Positions 51,501-60,923 are shown, counted from the stretch's first letter. The stretch: DNA of 64,000 nucleotides from an uncultured Clostridium sp. (GCA_946553025.1 CAMNRM010000010.1:28878-92877); one strand, 5' to 3'. The notes: generated by a model not told the origin, from the sequence alone. Numbers and translations: made by a program.

Positions 51501-52634
51501 ATGAATCGAATTGGTATTTTTGTTTTTTATGATGCTGGCGGAATAGTGGATAATTATATAGAAATTCTATTGGACAGTCTAAGCGAAATATTAAAAAAAT
51601 TAATTATTATAGTTAATGGAAAAATTAATCCATTAGGATATCATAAATTCAAAAAATATACAAAAGATATTTTTGTCAGAGATAACTATGGGTATGATGC
51701 TGGGGCATATAAGGATGTGTTTTTAAAATTTTTATCTTATGAAGATTGGAAAAATTGGGATGAAATAGTGCTATTTAATGATACATTTTATGCCCCTATA
51801 TACCCATGGGAACCTATTTTTAAGCAAATGGAAGCTAAAAAATCAGATTTTTGGGGATTAAGTAGACATCCTGAATGTAGATCAGTTAATAATACAAATA
51901 TAAATATTCCATCACATATACAAGCCTATTTTTTGGTGTGTAAAAAGTCAATGTTTCTTTCAAATTATTGGCTTGAGTTTTGGAATAATTTGGATTTTCC
52001 TAAAATCCATCAAGAAGCTATAAAAAATTTTGAAATTGATTTTTCGGTGTTTTTCTCAAAAAAAGGATTTACGGGTATTGCGCTTACAGACACTTATCAA
52101 ATAAAAATGAATTGTGAAAAAAATCCTTATGCATCTTATTCTTATGAATTAATTAAATATGGAAAATTTCCTATAATAAAAAGAAAAGCGATTATGTTAT
52201 ATTATTTTGCAGAAGCAAAACGAGCTATTTGTTATATAAAAAGCGAAACAAGCTATGATATTAATTATATTATATTGCATTTAGAAAGATTGATTAAAGA
52301 AAAGAAAATTAATGTATTGGAGCCATTTGACCAAGATAAATTGGAAATATTCTATAGGACACATAAAAACATATATATTTACGGGCATGGGCAGTATGGT
52401 AAAGGAATGGCAACATATTTTGAATATAGAAAATGGAAATATAAGGCATTTATTGTAACTCAAAACACGGAAAATAACGCAGATTTATTGGTTTATAAGG
52501 ATATTCATTTTGAAAAAGAAGATGGTGTGATATTAGCATTATGTGAAGCCGCATTTACAGAAGTTTATCCCAAAATTAAAGGTGAATTGGATGAATCTCA
52601 ATTATATTATCCGGATTATAGTTTAAAAAATTAA
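51501..52634 (+). CDS. RgpF-type rhamnan synthesis protein with C-terminal Rossmann module
   Basis: A 377-residue protein. The first 255 residues match the rhamnan-synthesis F (RgpF) glycosyltransferase family: IGIFVFYDAGGIVDNYI, RDNYGYDAGAYKDVF, VLFNDTFYAP, SDFWGLSRHPE and HIQAYFLV. A Rossmann-like module starts near residue 288 (IYIYGHGQYGKGM). RgpF proteins take part in making rhamnose-containing wall polysaccharides. A second RgpF-like gene follows 32 bases later. AAGGA lies upstream of the ATG. Confidence 0.86.
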   Translation: MNRIGIFVFYDAGGIVDNYIEILLDSLSEILKKLIIIVNGKINPLGYHKFKKYTKDIFVRDNYGYDAGAYKDVFLKFLSYEDWKNWDEIVLFNDTFYAPIYPWEPIFKQMEAKKSDFWGLSRHPECRSVNNTNINIPSHIQAYFLVCKKSMFLSNYWLEFWNNLDFPKIHQEAIKNFEIDFSVFFSKKGFTGIALTDTYQIKMNCEKNPYASYSYELIKYGKFPIIKRKAIMLYYFAEAKRAICYIKSETSYDINYIILHLERLIKEKKINVLEPFDQDKLEIFYRTHKNIYIYGHGQYGKGMATYFEYRKWKYKAFIVTQNTENNADLLVYKDIHFEKEDGVILALCEAAFTEVYPKIKGELDESQLYYPDYSLKN

Positions 52635-52666
52635 GTTTTATAAGATAAAAAAGGGGTTAAAAGATA

Positions 52667-54613
52667 ATGAAACGAATCTGTATCTATTTAACTTTTGACA
52701 GTCAAAAAATTGTAGATCGATATATTGGATATATGTTAAAGGAGTTAAAAACTTGTGTGGATTATCTTGCTGTTGTATGTAATGAAGATAATGTGGTACA
52801 AGGTAAAAATATCCTTGAGCAATATGCGAACGTCATATTTTACCGCGAAAATATAGGTTTAGATGCAGGTGGTTTTAAAGATGCTTTAATTAAATATATA
52901 GGATGGAAGAAAATCCTGGAATATGATGAATTGGTGCTAGTTAATGATTCTTTGTTTGGCCCATTTTCCTCAATGAAAAATATCTTTTACACTATGGAAA
53001 AAGTACCTGTTGATTTTTGGGGATTGTCAAAACATGGTGAATACAGAAAGAAAGAATTAGATACTTACCCTGAACATATACAGTCGTTTTTTATAACCAT
53101 CCGTTCTAAAATGCTACATAGTAATCTATTTAAAAGCTATTGGGAAGAAATGCCTTATTATAGTTCTTATCATCAGGTTGTCAGAAAGCACGAAATGTTA
53201 TTCACACAACATTTTTTTAAACTGGGATTTACCTATGATGTTCTTGCAGATATAGAAATAAATAATTCCTTAAAATTCGAAAATAATTATTGTCAGTATG
53301 CTGTAATCCCTTATGAATTAGTAAAAAAACGTAATTTTCCGTTTTTGAAGCGTCAGCAAATAGCAGAAGATAATAAGTTGGAAAAACAAACACAAGAAGA
53401 ATTATTTCAGGTAATGCAATATATTGATAAAGAAACGTATTATGATGTGAATTTAATTTGGGAAAATATAATTCGGACGTTAAATATATCTGATTTACAA
53501 AGAAATCTTCATTTCAGGTATATTATTTCTGAAGGTTCAGAGTATGGGGAACATAAGGAAAATATAGCGATTATTGTTTTTGTTTCTTACAGGAGATCGG
53601 CAGAAACAGTTATAGAATATTTAAGAAATTTAAAAAAAATCAATCTTAAGATAAACATAATTGCTCAAAGCAAAGAATTATTGGATGATTATAAAAACAA
53701 TGAATGGGAATGTGCAATAGTTGCTAAGGAAAATATAGCAGAATTTCTTTCAAATTATTGTAATTATGATTTAGTATGTATATTAAATGATGCAGATTTA
53801 ACTTCTGAGATAAGACCTAATTATATCGGAAAGTCTTACTTTTTTAATTCATGGAATAATTTAGCAAAAGATGAAATGCATGTCATGAAAATTCAGAAAT
53901 TATTTGATGAGAATCCGTATCTTGGTTTATTGACAAATCCACAACCAAATTTTGGAGAGTACTTTGGAGAATTTGGAAAAGGATGGGATGGTAAGTATGA
54001 AGAAGTAAACAATCTTGTAAAAGATAAAGGTATTAATTGTCAGATTTCTATGGATAAGCCTCCATTTAGTAAACAAAAAAATTTGTGGCTCAGGGCAAAA
54101 ATTTTGAACAAATTGAAAGGGTGGGGTGAGAAAGAAGTTTCATATTTGCCTTATTTATGGATTTATATAGCTCAACATTGCGGTTATTATTCTGGCATTG
54201 TTGAAAGTTCTGAATATGCTGCAATGAATGAAATAAATCTGCAATACTATTTAGAGAAAATCACAGAAAAAGTGAGGTATCAATACGGAAGTTTTAAAAA
54301 CTTTCTGGAATTTGAAAAAAAGATTTCTGAACCATATCTGAATGAATTTTGTACTAAATACAATCGTATTTTAGTTTATGGTACAGGTATTATTGCCAGA
54401 AAATATAAGGATATTTTACCAAGACCAGAAATGTATATTGTGTCTGACGGACAGGCAAGATTACAAGAATTGGATGGTATACCAGTGAAATATTTATCAG
54501 AAATAAAAAATATTGACGATTTTGGAATTATATTATGCCTGAATAGAAAAAATCAGGTACAAGTGATAGAGGAGCTGAACAGAAGAGGAATAAAGAATTA
54601 TCTGTGCATATAA
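52667..54613 (+). CDS. Long RgpF-type protein with C-terminal Rossmann module
   Basis: A 648-residue protein. Residues about 1-240 repeat the RgpF pattern seen in the preceding gene (ENIGLDAGGFKDAL, LVNDSLFGPF, DFWGLSKHGEY). Residues about 290-530 form a second glycosyltransferase-like part with ENIAIIVFVSYRRSAETVIEYL and LNDADLTSE. The last 85 residues are the Rossmann-like module (RILVYGTGIIARKYKDIL). The paired RgpF genes suggest that a rhamnan-like or related backbone is extended here. AAGGGG lies upstream of the ATG. Confidence 0.86.
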   Translation: MKRICIYLTFDSQKIVDRYIGYMLKELKTCVDYLAVVCNEDNVVQGKNILEQYANVIFYRENIGLDAGGFKDALIKYIGWKKILEYDELVLVNDSLFGPFSSMKNIFYTMEKVPVDFWGLSKHGEYRKKELDTYPEHIQSFFITIRSKMLHSNLFKSYWEEMPYYSSYHQVVRKHEMLFTQHFFKLGFTYDVLADIEINNSLKFENNYCQYAVIPYELVKKRNFPFLKRQQIAEDNKLEKQTQEELFQVMQYIDKETYYDVNLIWENIIRTLNISDLQRNLHFRYIISEGSEYGEHKENIAIIVFVSYRRSAETVIEYLRNLKKINLKINIIAQSKELLDDYKNNEWECAIVAKENIAEFLSNYCNYDLVCILNDADLTSEIRPNYIGKSYFFNSWNNLAKDEMHVMKIQKLFDENPYLGLLTNPQPNFGEYFGEFGKGWDGKYEEVNNLVKDKGINCQISMDKPPFSKQKNLWLRAKILNKLKGWGEKEVSYLPYLWIYIAQHCGYYSGIVESSEYAAMNEINLQYYLEKITEKVRYQYGSFKNFLEFEKKISEPYLNEFCTKYNRILVYGTGIIARKYKDILPRPEMYIVSDGQARLQELDGIPVKYLSEIKNIDDFGIILCLNRKNQVQVIEELNRRGIKNYLCI

Positions 54614-54646
54614 GTTTGGAGCGATAAAAAGCTTGGAGGTAAAGAA

Positions 54647-56614
54647 GTGCTGGAAGAGCAATTAAAAACAATACAGCTTTTCAGAGAAAATTATTGTTCT
54701 AAAACGGCAGAGCCGTTAGTGATATATGGTACTGGAATTAACGCAGAGGCGGTTGTAAAGTCGTGTGAAGATTATCCTATTGCTGGGTTAATGGATGCGT
54801 CAAAGACAGGACAGACTTTTTGGGGAAAGAAAGTTCTTTCAGAGAAGGAGGTTTTGAATTTAGGACTTCATCTTGTTGTTGTTATTGCAAGACCAGCAGT
54901 ACTTGGAATTATTTATAATAGGCTTAAACTTTGGAGTGAGGAGTATGCTATTCGTATACAGGATGTTTATGGGAATAATATTGCAGACAGGGTCAGTGAA
55001 AACAAATGTGAATCACCATATTTTGATGTATCTTATGAAAACCTTATAAAAGAAATTGATTCACATGAGATTATTTCTTTTGATATTTTTGATACAGTAC
55101 TAATGCGCAGAGTATATGAACCAACAGATGTTTTTTTACTAATAGATGAAGAAATAATAGAAAAATTGCCAAAACGTTTTTCTATAATGCGAAAAGAAAC
55201 CGAACAGGAACTTTTAAAATACAGTGAACCAAATATATATCAAATATATGCGCGAATGGAAGAAAAATATCATCTAACGCAAAAAACATGCCACTTTCTT
55301 ATGAATAAAGAATTAAAAAAAGAAAAGGAGTTACTTGTTGTCCGAAAGAAAATAAAGGAATGTATTGAATATTGCCAGATAAAGAAAAAAAGAGTTTTTT
55401 TTGTATCAGATATGTATCTTCCTGTGAATATACTGAAGGATTTTTTAAATCAATTTGGAATTACAGGATATGAGGATATCCTTGTTTCTTGTGAGTATCA
55501 GGTATCAAAATCAAATGGCTTGTTTCAAATATTAAAAGAAAAAGCTGGAGGAATGTCGTATTTGCACATTGGAGATAATCCAGAGGCGGATTATACTGCA
55601 GCAAAAGAAAATGGAGTGGATGCTTTTCTGATTATGTCAGCAATACAAATGATGGAAGTTTCTTCATGGAAAAGTATATTGACATATCTAAAAGAAATAG
55701 AAAGCAGAGTTATGTTGGGAATGCTTGCTTCAGAATTATTTAATGATCCGTTTGTTTTATATGCTTCTCAGGGAAAACCAAGAATTGTTTGTTCTCAGGA
55801 TTTTGGTTTCCTATTGATAGCACCTTTGGTTTTGCTTTTTCTGGTGTGGATGTTAAATATTTTAGAAAATAAAGAAAAAGCTTTTTTAATGTTTGCATCA
55901 AGAGATGGATGGTTAATGCAAAAGGCATATCATATTTTAAAGAAACAATGGAAATTGAAATATCTTCCCAAAGATATTTATTTTATGATTTCGAGGAAAG
56001 CGATTATGGAAGCTGAAAAGGAGCCAGATGGGCAGGCCAATATTTTATATCGAAAATATATAGAAAATTTAAATATAAGCAGTTATGAAGAACTGTATTT
56101 TTTTGATTTTATGTCAAAAGGGACGTGCCAATCCAAGCTTGAAAAACTAATCAAACGAAAAATGAAAGGGCTGTATGTACAAAAAAGTATCAGCGGAGAA
56201 GCAGAAAAGGATGGACTTGAAGTCAAAGCATATTTTAAAGAAACAACAGCATATGACAATGATTTGAGAATATTTGCAATATGTGACTTTTTGGAATGTA
56301 TTTTTTCTTCTTTCAAACCTTCCTTTATTGGGTTTAATGTTGATGAGAGTTTTATTTATGCTCAGGAAAAGCGTTCGATGGAACAGATGGAACATTTAAA
56401 AGAAATTCATAAAGGTATTTTGAAATATTGTAAATGCTTTTCAGAAATTGTTAAAAGAATTCCAATTCATATGCCATCATCAAGCTTTTGTGATGAATTG
56501 TTAAAGTACACAAGTGCGGAGTTTTCTATTATAGAAATTCCTACTTTAAAGGAATTTATGCTTGATGACTGTCTGGAAGGAGATAAAAATACAGGAAAAG
56601 ATATTTTGTCTTAG
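54647..56614 (+). CDS. HAD-superfamily protein (COG5610-like) with Rossmann module
   Basis: A 655-residue protein starting with GTG at 54647, supported by GGAGGT 6 bases upstream. Residues about 20-115 are the Rossmann-like module (LVIYGTGINAEAVV). A HAD hydrolase core follows: motif I SFDIFDTVL (D146), motif II FVSDMYLP, a lysine in SKSNGLF, and motif IV HIGDNPEADYTAA. The C-terminal 270 residues contain LMFASRDGWLMQKAY and FMSKGTCQSKLE, typical of large glycan-locus HAD proteins of the COG5610 type. The reaction is unknown; proteins of this kind are repeatedly found in polysaccharide clusters. Confidence 0.82.
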   Translation: MLEEQLKTIQLFRENYCSKTAEPLVIYGTGINAEAVVKSCEDYPIAGLMDASKTGQTFWGKKVLSEKEVLNLGLHLVVVIARPAVLGIIYNRLKLWSEEYAIRIQDVYGNNIADRVSENKCESPYFDVSYENLIKEIDSHEIISFDIFDTVLMRRVYEPTDVFLLIDEEIIEKLPKRFSIMRKETEQELLKYSEPNIYQIYARMEEKYHLTQKTCHFLMNKELKKEKELLVVRKKIKECIEYCQIKKKRVFFVSDMYLPVNILKDFLNQFGITGYEDILVSCEYQVSKSNGLFQILKEKAGGMSYLHIGDNPEADYTAAKENGVDAFLIMSAIQMMEVSSWKSILTYLKEIESRVMLGMLASELFNDPFVLYASQGKPRIVCSQDFGFLLIAPLVLLFLVWMLNILENKEKAFLMFASRDGWLMQKAYHILKKQWKLKYLPKDIYFMISRKAIMEAEKEPDGQANILYRKYIENLNISSYEELYFFDFMSKGTCQSKLEKLIKRKMKGLYVQKSISGEAEKDGLEVKAYFKETTAYDNDLRIFAICDFLECIFSSFKPSFIGFNVDESFIYAQEKRSMEQMEHLKEIHKGILKYCKCFSEIVKRIPIHMPSSSFCDELLKYTSAEFSIIEIPTLKEFMLDDCLEGDKNTGKDILS

Positions 56615-56632
56615 AGTATGGAGAAAACATAG

Positions 56633-57742
56633 ATGAAAAAAATATTACACATGACCCCGCCGGATATTAATAATGGTGTATATCGATATATCTTTAATCA
56701 TATGCGATATATGGACATGCAGAAATACCAGTTTGCATTTCTGACCAAAGGGGCAGAAGAACTGAAATTAACTGAGGAATATCGTCAGTATGGATTCCAA
56801 GTCCATAATTTACATCATAGGCAGCGGGACAGTCGGGAAGGATTGCGTCAGGAAGTTGTTCGTGTTTTAAGTCAGGGATATGATGCGATACATCTCCATA
56901 CCAGTTCCTGGAGAGGTTTTTTAATTGAACAGATTGCTATGGAAATGAAGGTAGGGAAAGTAATTGTCCATTCGCACAGCACAGGTATTGATGTGACTGA
57001 TGAGAGAGAACGGAAAAACCAGGAACAAGAGCATGAGAGGTATAAAAGTCAGTTTACGATGGAATATGCCACAGATGTTTGTGCGTGTTCTACTTTGGCA
57101 GCAGATTGGCTGTTTGGACCCCAAATCCCAAGAGAGCGAATTCAGATACTGCCAAATGCGATCGATCTTAAAAGATATCATTTCCAGCCAGAGAAAAGAC
57201 AAGAAATACGAACTTTTTTAAATCTGGAGAATCGAATTATTGTTGGAAATGTTGGGAGATACAGTTATCAGAAGAATCAGGAGTTTTTGCTCAGGGCTTT
57301 TGCAAAGGCACATATGTATAATCCTTTTCTGTTTTTGCTTTGCCTGGGAGAAGGGATACTATTGGAAAAATTAAAAGTATTGTCCCGGCAGTTTGGGCTT
57401 GAGAATAGTGTAATGTTTTTAGATTGGAAAGATAACGTGGAAGATTATCTTCAGGCTATGGATGTATTCTGTCTTCCTTCTCATTTTGAAGGGCTTCCGA
57501 TTTCAGCAATAGAAGCGCAGGCATCGGGGGTAAGATGTCTGATTTCTGAAAATGTAACCAGGGAAGTTCAGATAACGGATTTAGTAAGATTTCTTCCGCT
57601 AGACGAAGCATGTTGGGCAGAAGAACTGGCAGGATGTACAAAAGATTTACCCAGGGACAGACAGGATGAAAAAATAGCTAAGGCCGGATATGATATCCAA
57701 GTTGCTGCCAGGAAGTTAGAAAAGCTTTATGAACATGATTAG
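56633..57742 (+). CDS. GT4-type glycosyltransferase (EpsF-like)
   Basis: A 369-residue GT-B glycosyltransferase without the extra Rossmann module. N-terminal landmarks are DINNGVYRYIFNHM and HLHTSSWRGFLIEQIAM, with VIVHSHSTGID; the C-terminal lobe has VGRYSYQKNQEFLLRAF, CLGEG and FCLPSHFEGLPISAIEAQASG, the standard GT4 donor site. This arrangement matches EpsF/CpsF-like enzymes of exopolysaccharide loci. Its composition is less AT-rich than that of the preceding genes. It begins 18 bases after the HAD-type gene and ends 20 bases before the last gene of the locus. Confidence 0.92.
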   Translation: MKKILHMTPPDINNGVYRYIFNHMRYMDMQKYQFAFLTKGAEELKLTEEYRQYGFQVHNLHHRQRDSREGLRQEVVRVLSQGYDAIHLHTSSWRGFLIEQIAMEMKVGKVIVHSHSTGIDVTDERERKNQEQEHERYKSQFTMEYATDVCACSTLAADWLFGPQIPRERIQILPNAIDLKRYHFQPEKRQEIRTFLNLENRIIVGNVGRYSYQKNQEFLLRAFAKAHMYNPFLFLLCLGEGILLEKLKVLSRQFGLENSVMFLDWKDNVEDYLQAMDVFCLPSHFEGLPISAIEAQASGVRCLISENVTREVQITDLVRFLPLDEACWAEELAGCTKDLPRDRQDEKIAKAGYDIQVAARKLEKLYEHD

Positions 57743-57762
57743 AAGGAGAAATAAGTATTCTT

Positions 57763-58890
57763 ATGAAAAAAAACATATACATCTTCGGTGCCCATTCCCG
57801 CGCCCAAACATTAGCTACATATTTGTGTTTTCTGGATAAAGACATCCATATCGAAGCTTATTTCTATGATAATGATGAAAAAAATCCTGAAAGGATAGGG
57901 AAAATCCCCGTATTCCGCCTCAATGAGCATACTGATATCCATGCATTAAACCTATCCTTGGATTATCCCGTATACTTAGGGACGAGAGGGGTTTTTCATG
58001 AAAGAATTACAGAAATTCTGAAAAAAATCGGTTTTAAAATAATAAAACCTGTAACTGTAGAGATGGATTTAACACTCCGCAACCAATATCTGGAAAAATA
58101 TTATACAAGCATTGGACGGGAGTTTATGAAGCTGGACAAGTTTAAAGGGTTGCAACTTTCGACATCCTCAGACTTAGGTTTAACAAATAAAATTTCGGCA
58201 TCTGTCTATGTAGTTAAATCTCCTTTTGATAAACCTCTACAGCAGGAATACCCATTAGCTTCTTATGAAAAACAGATTTATGCAGGAGCAGTATTTGCAG
58301 AAAATTCTCCTGATTTATTGCCGGAAAATGCATTAAGAGATGATGTGGGAGATAATATCTCTGCTAAAAATAAGCAGTTTTGTGAACTGACAGCGCTTTA
58401 CTGGCTCTGGAAACATGCCAAGGAGGACATTATTGGTTTGGATCATTACCGCAGGCATTTTCTTCTTCCAAAGGATTGGAAAACACGGATGATGGATAAT
58501 GCTATAGATGTGCTTCTTCCCGTGCCTCTCTATGTTGCTCCAAGTGTGGAAGATAATTTTAAGAGCCGTCATGATCCGTCGGACTGGGAATTTATGATGA
58601 AGTACTTAAAAAATAACTATTCAGAAGATTTCCTGGAAGCTTGTGCATTTTTTAAAGGAAATCTCTACTCTCCATGCAATATGTTTATAATGAAAAGAGA
58701 AGTCCTGGATGATTTGTGTACCTGGTTATTCCCTATTTTGTTTAAAATCGCAGAGCACGGAGGTATAAAGGACAATACTTATCTAAATCGTTATCCCGGA
58801 TTTATTTCAGAACGGCTTATTAGTTTATTCTTTGAGTTGAACCGAAAAAGGTTTAAAGTAGTATATGCGGATAAAAATTTTTTGCCTTAA
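57763..58890 (+). CDS. DUF4422 glycosyltransferase-like protein with Rossmann module
   Basis: A 375-residue protein. The first 85 residues are the Rossmann-like module (IYIFGAHSRAQTLATYL). Residues about 145-375 are a DUF4422 domain, a family of capsule and exopolysaccharide glycosyltransferases: VGDNISAKNKQFCELTALYWLW, IIGLDHYRRHFLL, and NMFIMKREVLDDLC, with a late FISERLISLFF. AGAAGGAG precedes the ATG. It is the last gene of the locus and is followed by a terminator hairpin. The donor sugar is unknown. Confidence 0.9.
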   Translation: MKKNIYIFGAHSRAQTLATYLCFLDKDIHIEAYFYDNDEKNPERIGKIPVFRLNEHTDIHALNLSLDYPVYLGTRGVFHERITEILKKIGFKIIKPVTVEMDLTLRNQYLEKYYTSIGREFMKLDKFKGLQLSTSSDLGLTNKISASVYVVKSPFDKPLQQEYPLASYEKQIYAGAVFAENSPDLLPENALRDDVGDNISAKNKQFCELTALYWLWKHAKEDIIGLDHYRRHFLLPKDWKTRMMDNAIDVLLPVPLYVAPSVEDNFKSRHDPSDWEFMMKYLKNNYSEDFLEACAFFKGNLYSPCNMFIMKREVLDDLCTWLFPILFKIAEHGGIKDNTYLNRYPGFISERLISLFFELNRKRFKVVYADKNFLP

Positions 58891-58922
58891 ATGAGTAAAA
58901 AATGTTTATTGATGGAATCTTT

Positions 58923-58956
58923 GGTGCCTTAAAATTTGTTTTTTTAAGGCACCTTT
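58923..58956 (+). terminator. Terminator at the end of the glycan locus
   Basis: GGTGCCTTAAAA (58923-58934) pairs exactly with TTTTAAGGCACC (58942-58953), followed by TTTAAT. It lies 33 bases after the DUF4422 stop. Confidence 0.85.
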
Positions 58957-59012
58957 AATCTCCAAAATTAAAAATAGATTTTTGTTAAATAGTGATAGAG
59001 CATATCCAACTC

Positions 59013-59202
59013 ACTCTCCATCCATCCAAATCACATCATTCTTCATCGTCTTATAGGCACTTTCTGCATTAATATTCAGGCCCATTTCGAGAAGCTTTTT
59101 ATCCATAATAAGATCATCCTGCTCTAATGCAGTCAAATCCACGATATCAATTTTTCCTTTTAAAAGTTGCAAAAGTGTGATATAATCATTAAATCTTACG
59201 AA
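59013..59202 (-). pseudogene. 3' remnant of a truncated gene, possibly nucleotidyltransferase-like
   Basis: On the minus strand a frame of about 62 codons, with no start codon, runs into a TGA at 59013-59015. Its product contains LKGKIDIVDLTALEQDD and LLEMGLNINAES, which recalls the C-terminal end of MNT-type nucleotidyltransferases (K-x-D-I-V-D-L followed by a Leu/Gly-rich strand). The 5' end has been lost; a stop codon lies immediately before the fragment. It sits in the 425-base gap 58891-59315 that otherwise holds only the terminator at 58923. The family assignment is tentative. Confidence 0.5.
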
Positions 59203-59315
59203 TTATTGATGCTGTAAACAGGGGGAAAATCCTATTTTTATGTGGAAAGTTTGAGTGAAAAAACAAAAAGTTTGGCTGTAATAAAAATTCAATAGGGTAT
59301 TGGAGGTTAGCAGTA

Positions 59316-59789
59316 ATGGTTAAGCTGTTTAGAAGTATGAAGTTTTTTGACGATAAAGATATTCTATATGATAACGAAATTTTTTTTGATACACAGGTAA
59401 ATATGAGTGAAATGTATGGAGATTTTTTGGACATAATGATGTTGATAGATAATGCCAAATTGATAGATAAAAAATTAGGTACTATAGAAACTCCTTATGG
59501 AATATGTAATAGAGATTGTTTATCTACAGGATGCAAAACTGCATTAAATATACTATTTTTAGACAGACATAGAGAAGAATATAAGAATAAAAAAGCAGTT
59601 AATGTTACAGAATGTGGAGCAAATGCACAGGAAGTTATATTTGATTATGCTGATAAATACAATATGAATTTGAGTTTTATATTAGAACATTGTGATGATC
59701 TTTTTGAATGCAAAGAGAGAAATTATTTAATAGATAATAAAATAGAAGTAAAGTCATTAGGTTTTTATTGGGCAAACTTGGAGGTTTAA
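59316..59789 (+). CDS. Unknown protein with LSTGCKTALNIL motif, paired with mini ATPase
   Basis: A 157-residue soluble protein in AT-rich DNA. Its middle carries GICNRDCLSTGCKTALNIL and VTECGANAQEVIFDYA, a pattern I have seen in small proteins of gut-bacterial mobile elements (possibly DUF4869-like; not certain). The start has GGAGG about 10 bases upstream. It ends 2 bases before the start of a small P-loop ATPase gene, whose ribosome site is inside this gene, so the two form a cassette. No catalytic function can be inferred. Confidence 0.65.
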   Translation: MVKLFRSMKFFDDKDILYDNEIFFDTQVNMSEMYGDFLDIMMLIDNAKLIDKKLGTIETPYGICNRDCLSTGCKTALNILFLDRHREEYKNKKAVNVTECGANAQEVIFDYADKYNMNLSFILEHCDDLFECKERNYLIDNKIEVKSLGFYWANLEV

Positions 59790-59791
59790 TT

Positions 59792-60238
59792 ATGAAATGT
59801 TATGATTGGAAGGAGAATAGACTAACATTAGATGATATTTATGGAAATAAATTTGATTTTAAACTAAAGGGTGCCAAAACAATAGTAAGTGGAAAATCTG
59901 CCAGTGGAAAATCTTTTATATATAATCTGATTAAGAAAATGAAAGGTGGAGATTCCAGGGACAGTAAATATGATACCAGCAATATTATATTAATTAATAA
60001 AAATAATGTTAATGATATGAGGCAATATAAAGATAGATTGATAATCATTGATAGAGCAGAAATTATATTAAATAAAAATATTGTAAAATTTATAAACGAG
60101 GATCTGAATAACAGATATCTTATATTTTGCAGAAAACACATTGGATTATTACTATCTCCAAATTATTATGGACAGATGGTAAATGATAATGGTACTTTTA
60201 GAATAGTGTATGATTTTAATGTCAGGGGATGGAACTAA
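59792..60238 (+). CDS. Mini P-loop ATPase
   Basis: A 148-residue protein with a perfect Walker A, SGKSASGKS (33-41), and a Walker B-like LIIIDRAEI (83-91). It is far shorter than ordinary ABC or AAA ATPases and lacks signature and sensor motifs, so it resembles a bare nucleotide-binding core. The frame is open from a TTG at 59768, but GGAGG at 59780-59784 fits the ATG at 59792. It follows the LSTGCKT-type protein by two bases. The pair is strand-alone and lies next to broken mobile DNA. I do not know a named family; a regulatory or defence role is only a possibility. Confidence 0.68.
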   Translation: MKCYDWKENRLTLDDIYGNKFDFKLKGAKTIVSGKSASGKSFIYNLIKKMKGGDSRDSKYDTSNIILINKNNVNDMRQYKDRLIIIDRAEIILNKNIVKFINEDLNNRYLIFCRKHIGLLLSPNYYGQMVNDNGTFRIVYDFNVRGWN

Positions 60239-60638
60239 TGCTTTATATTATGATACAATGAAAGATAGTTGGATTTTAAGATTTGATTATCTGTAAGTGC
60301 CCTAAATAGTTTTTGAAATACCAGGAGAGTGGAGGGTATAAAAAATTTTGTGTCTATAGAAATTTAAGATTCCCAGATAAGAATTAGATATGTAGTACAA
60401 GGTTGTCGATAGAATAGATTTTCTGTTGTCGAAAATTCTTTCTCTTTATAGTATAACCAGTCGAAAATTTTTTATACATTCTTATTCAATTTTTTGCATC
60501 AAAAGAATTGCTTTTTGTGGGCTCTGCCCACACCCGGCCTCAGGAATAAGATAGAGATTTTTTGTCAATACTTTAAATGCCGATGGAATAAGACAGGAGC
60601 GACTCATTTTTATTTCGAGCCGCCCTGATTTTTTCTTT
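60239..60638. other. AT-rich gap with hairpins, no gene seen
   Basis: About 400 bases without a coding frame I can support. There is a perfect hairpin TGTGGGC (60516-60522) with GCCCACA (60526-60532), of a kind frequent in mobile-element intergenic DNA. A second imperfect hairpin near 60596-60627 is followed by a T run and abuts the IS256 remnant, probably its downstream terminator. Confidence 0.55.
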
Positions 60639-60760
60639 TTATAAATACACAGTCAACCGTTCTCCATACAAAACAATTGATTGGTCACTGGGGAATACAC
60701 TTTTTATTTTGGTTACCTTTCGATATTGGCGATTTAACCCCTCAATAATGTTCGTCGTGC
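60639..60760 (-). pseudogene. 3' remnant of an IS256-family transposase
   Basis: On the minus strand the frame ending with TAA at 60639-60641 encodes HSTTNIIEGLNRQYRKVTK followed by IKSVFPSD, the conserved C-terminal block of IS256-family (Mutator-like) transposases. The 5' part is cut off by the tyrosine-recombinase element at 60760 and I do not find it on the other side. About 40 codons remain, so it is inactive. Confidence 0.85.
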
Positions 60761-60869
60761 TATGCCGATTTCGTGATAGTACCACTTATACCGACAAAAA
60801 AACTATACCGACATTTTGTGGAAAGCCAGCAGTTACAGCGGCTTCCTGAAAAATGTCGGTATAGTTTTT
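60760..60869 (+). repeat. Left inverted end of the recombinase element
   Basis: 110 bases matching the reverse complement of 62335-62445 with only a few substitutions and one extra base. Inside is a 20-base perfect palindrome: the stretch at 60797-60816 pairs with 60850-60869 around a 33-base loop, built on the core CTATACCGACATTTT. Confidence 0.9.
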
Positions 60870-60923
60870 GAACTTTTCCTAAATATCCTTCATGATGGAA
60901 CAAAAAGAAGGAGGTTTACAACG

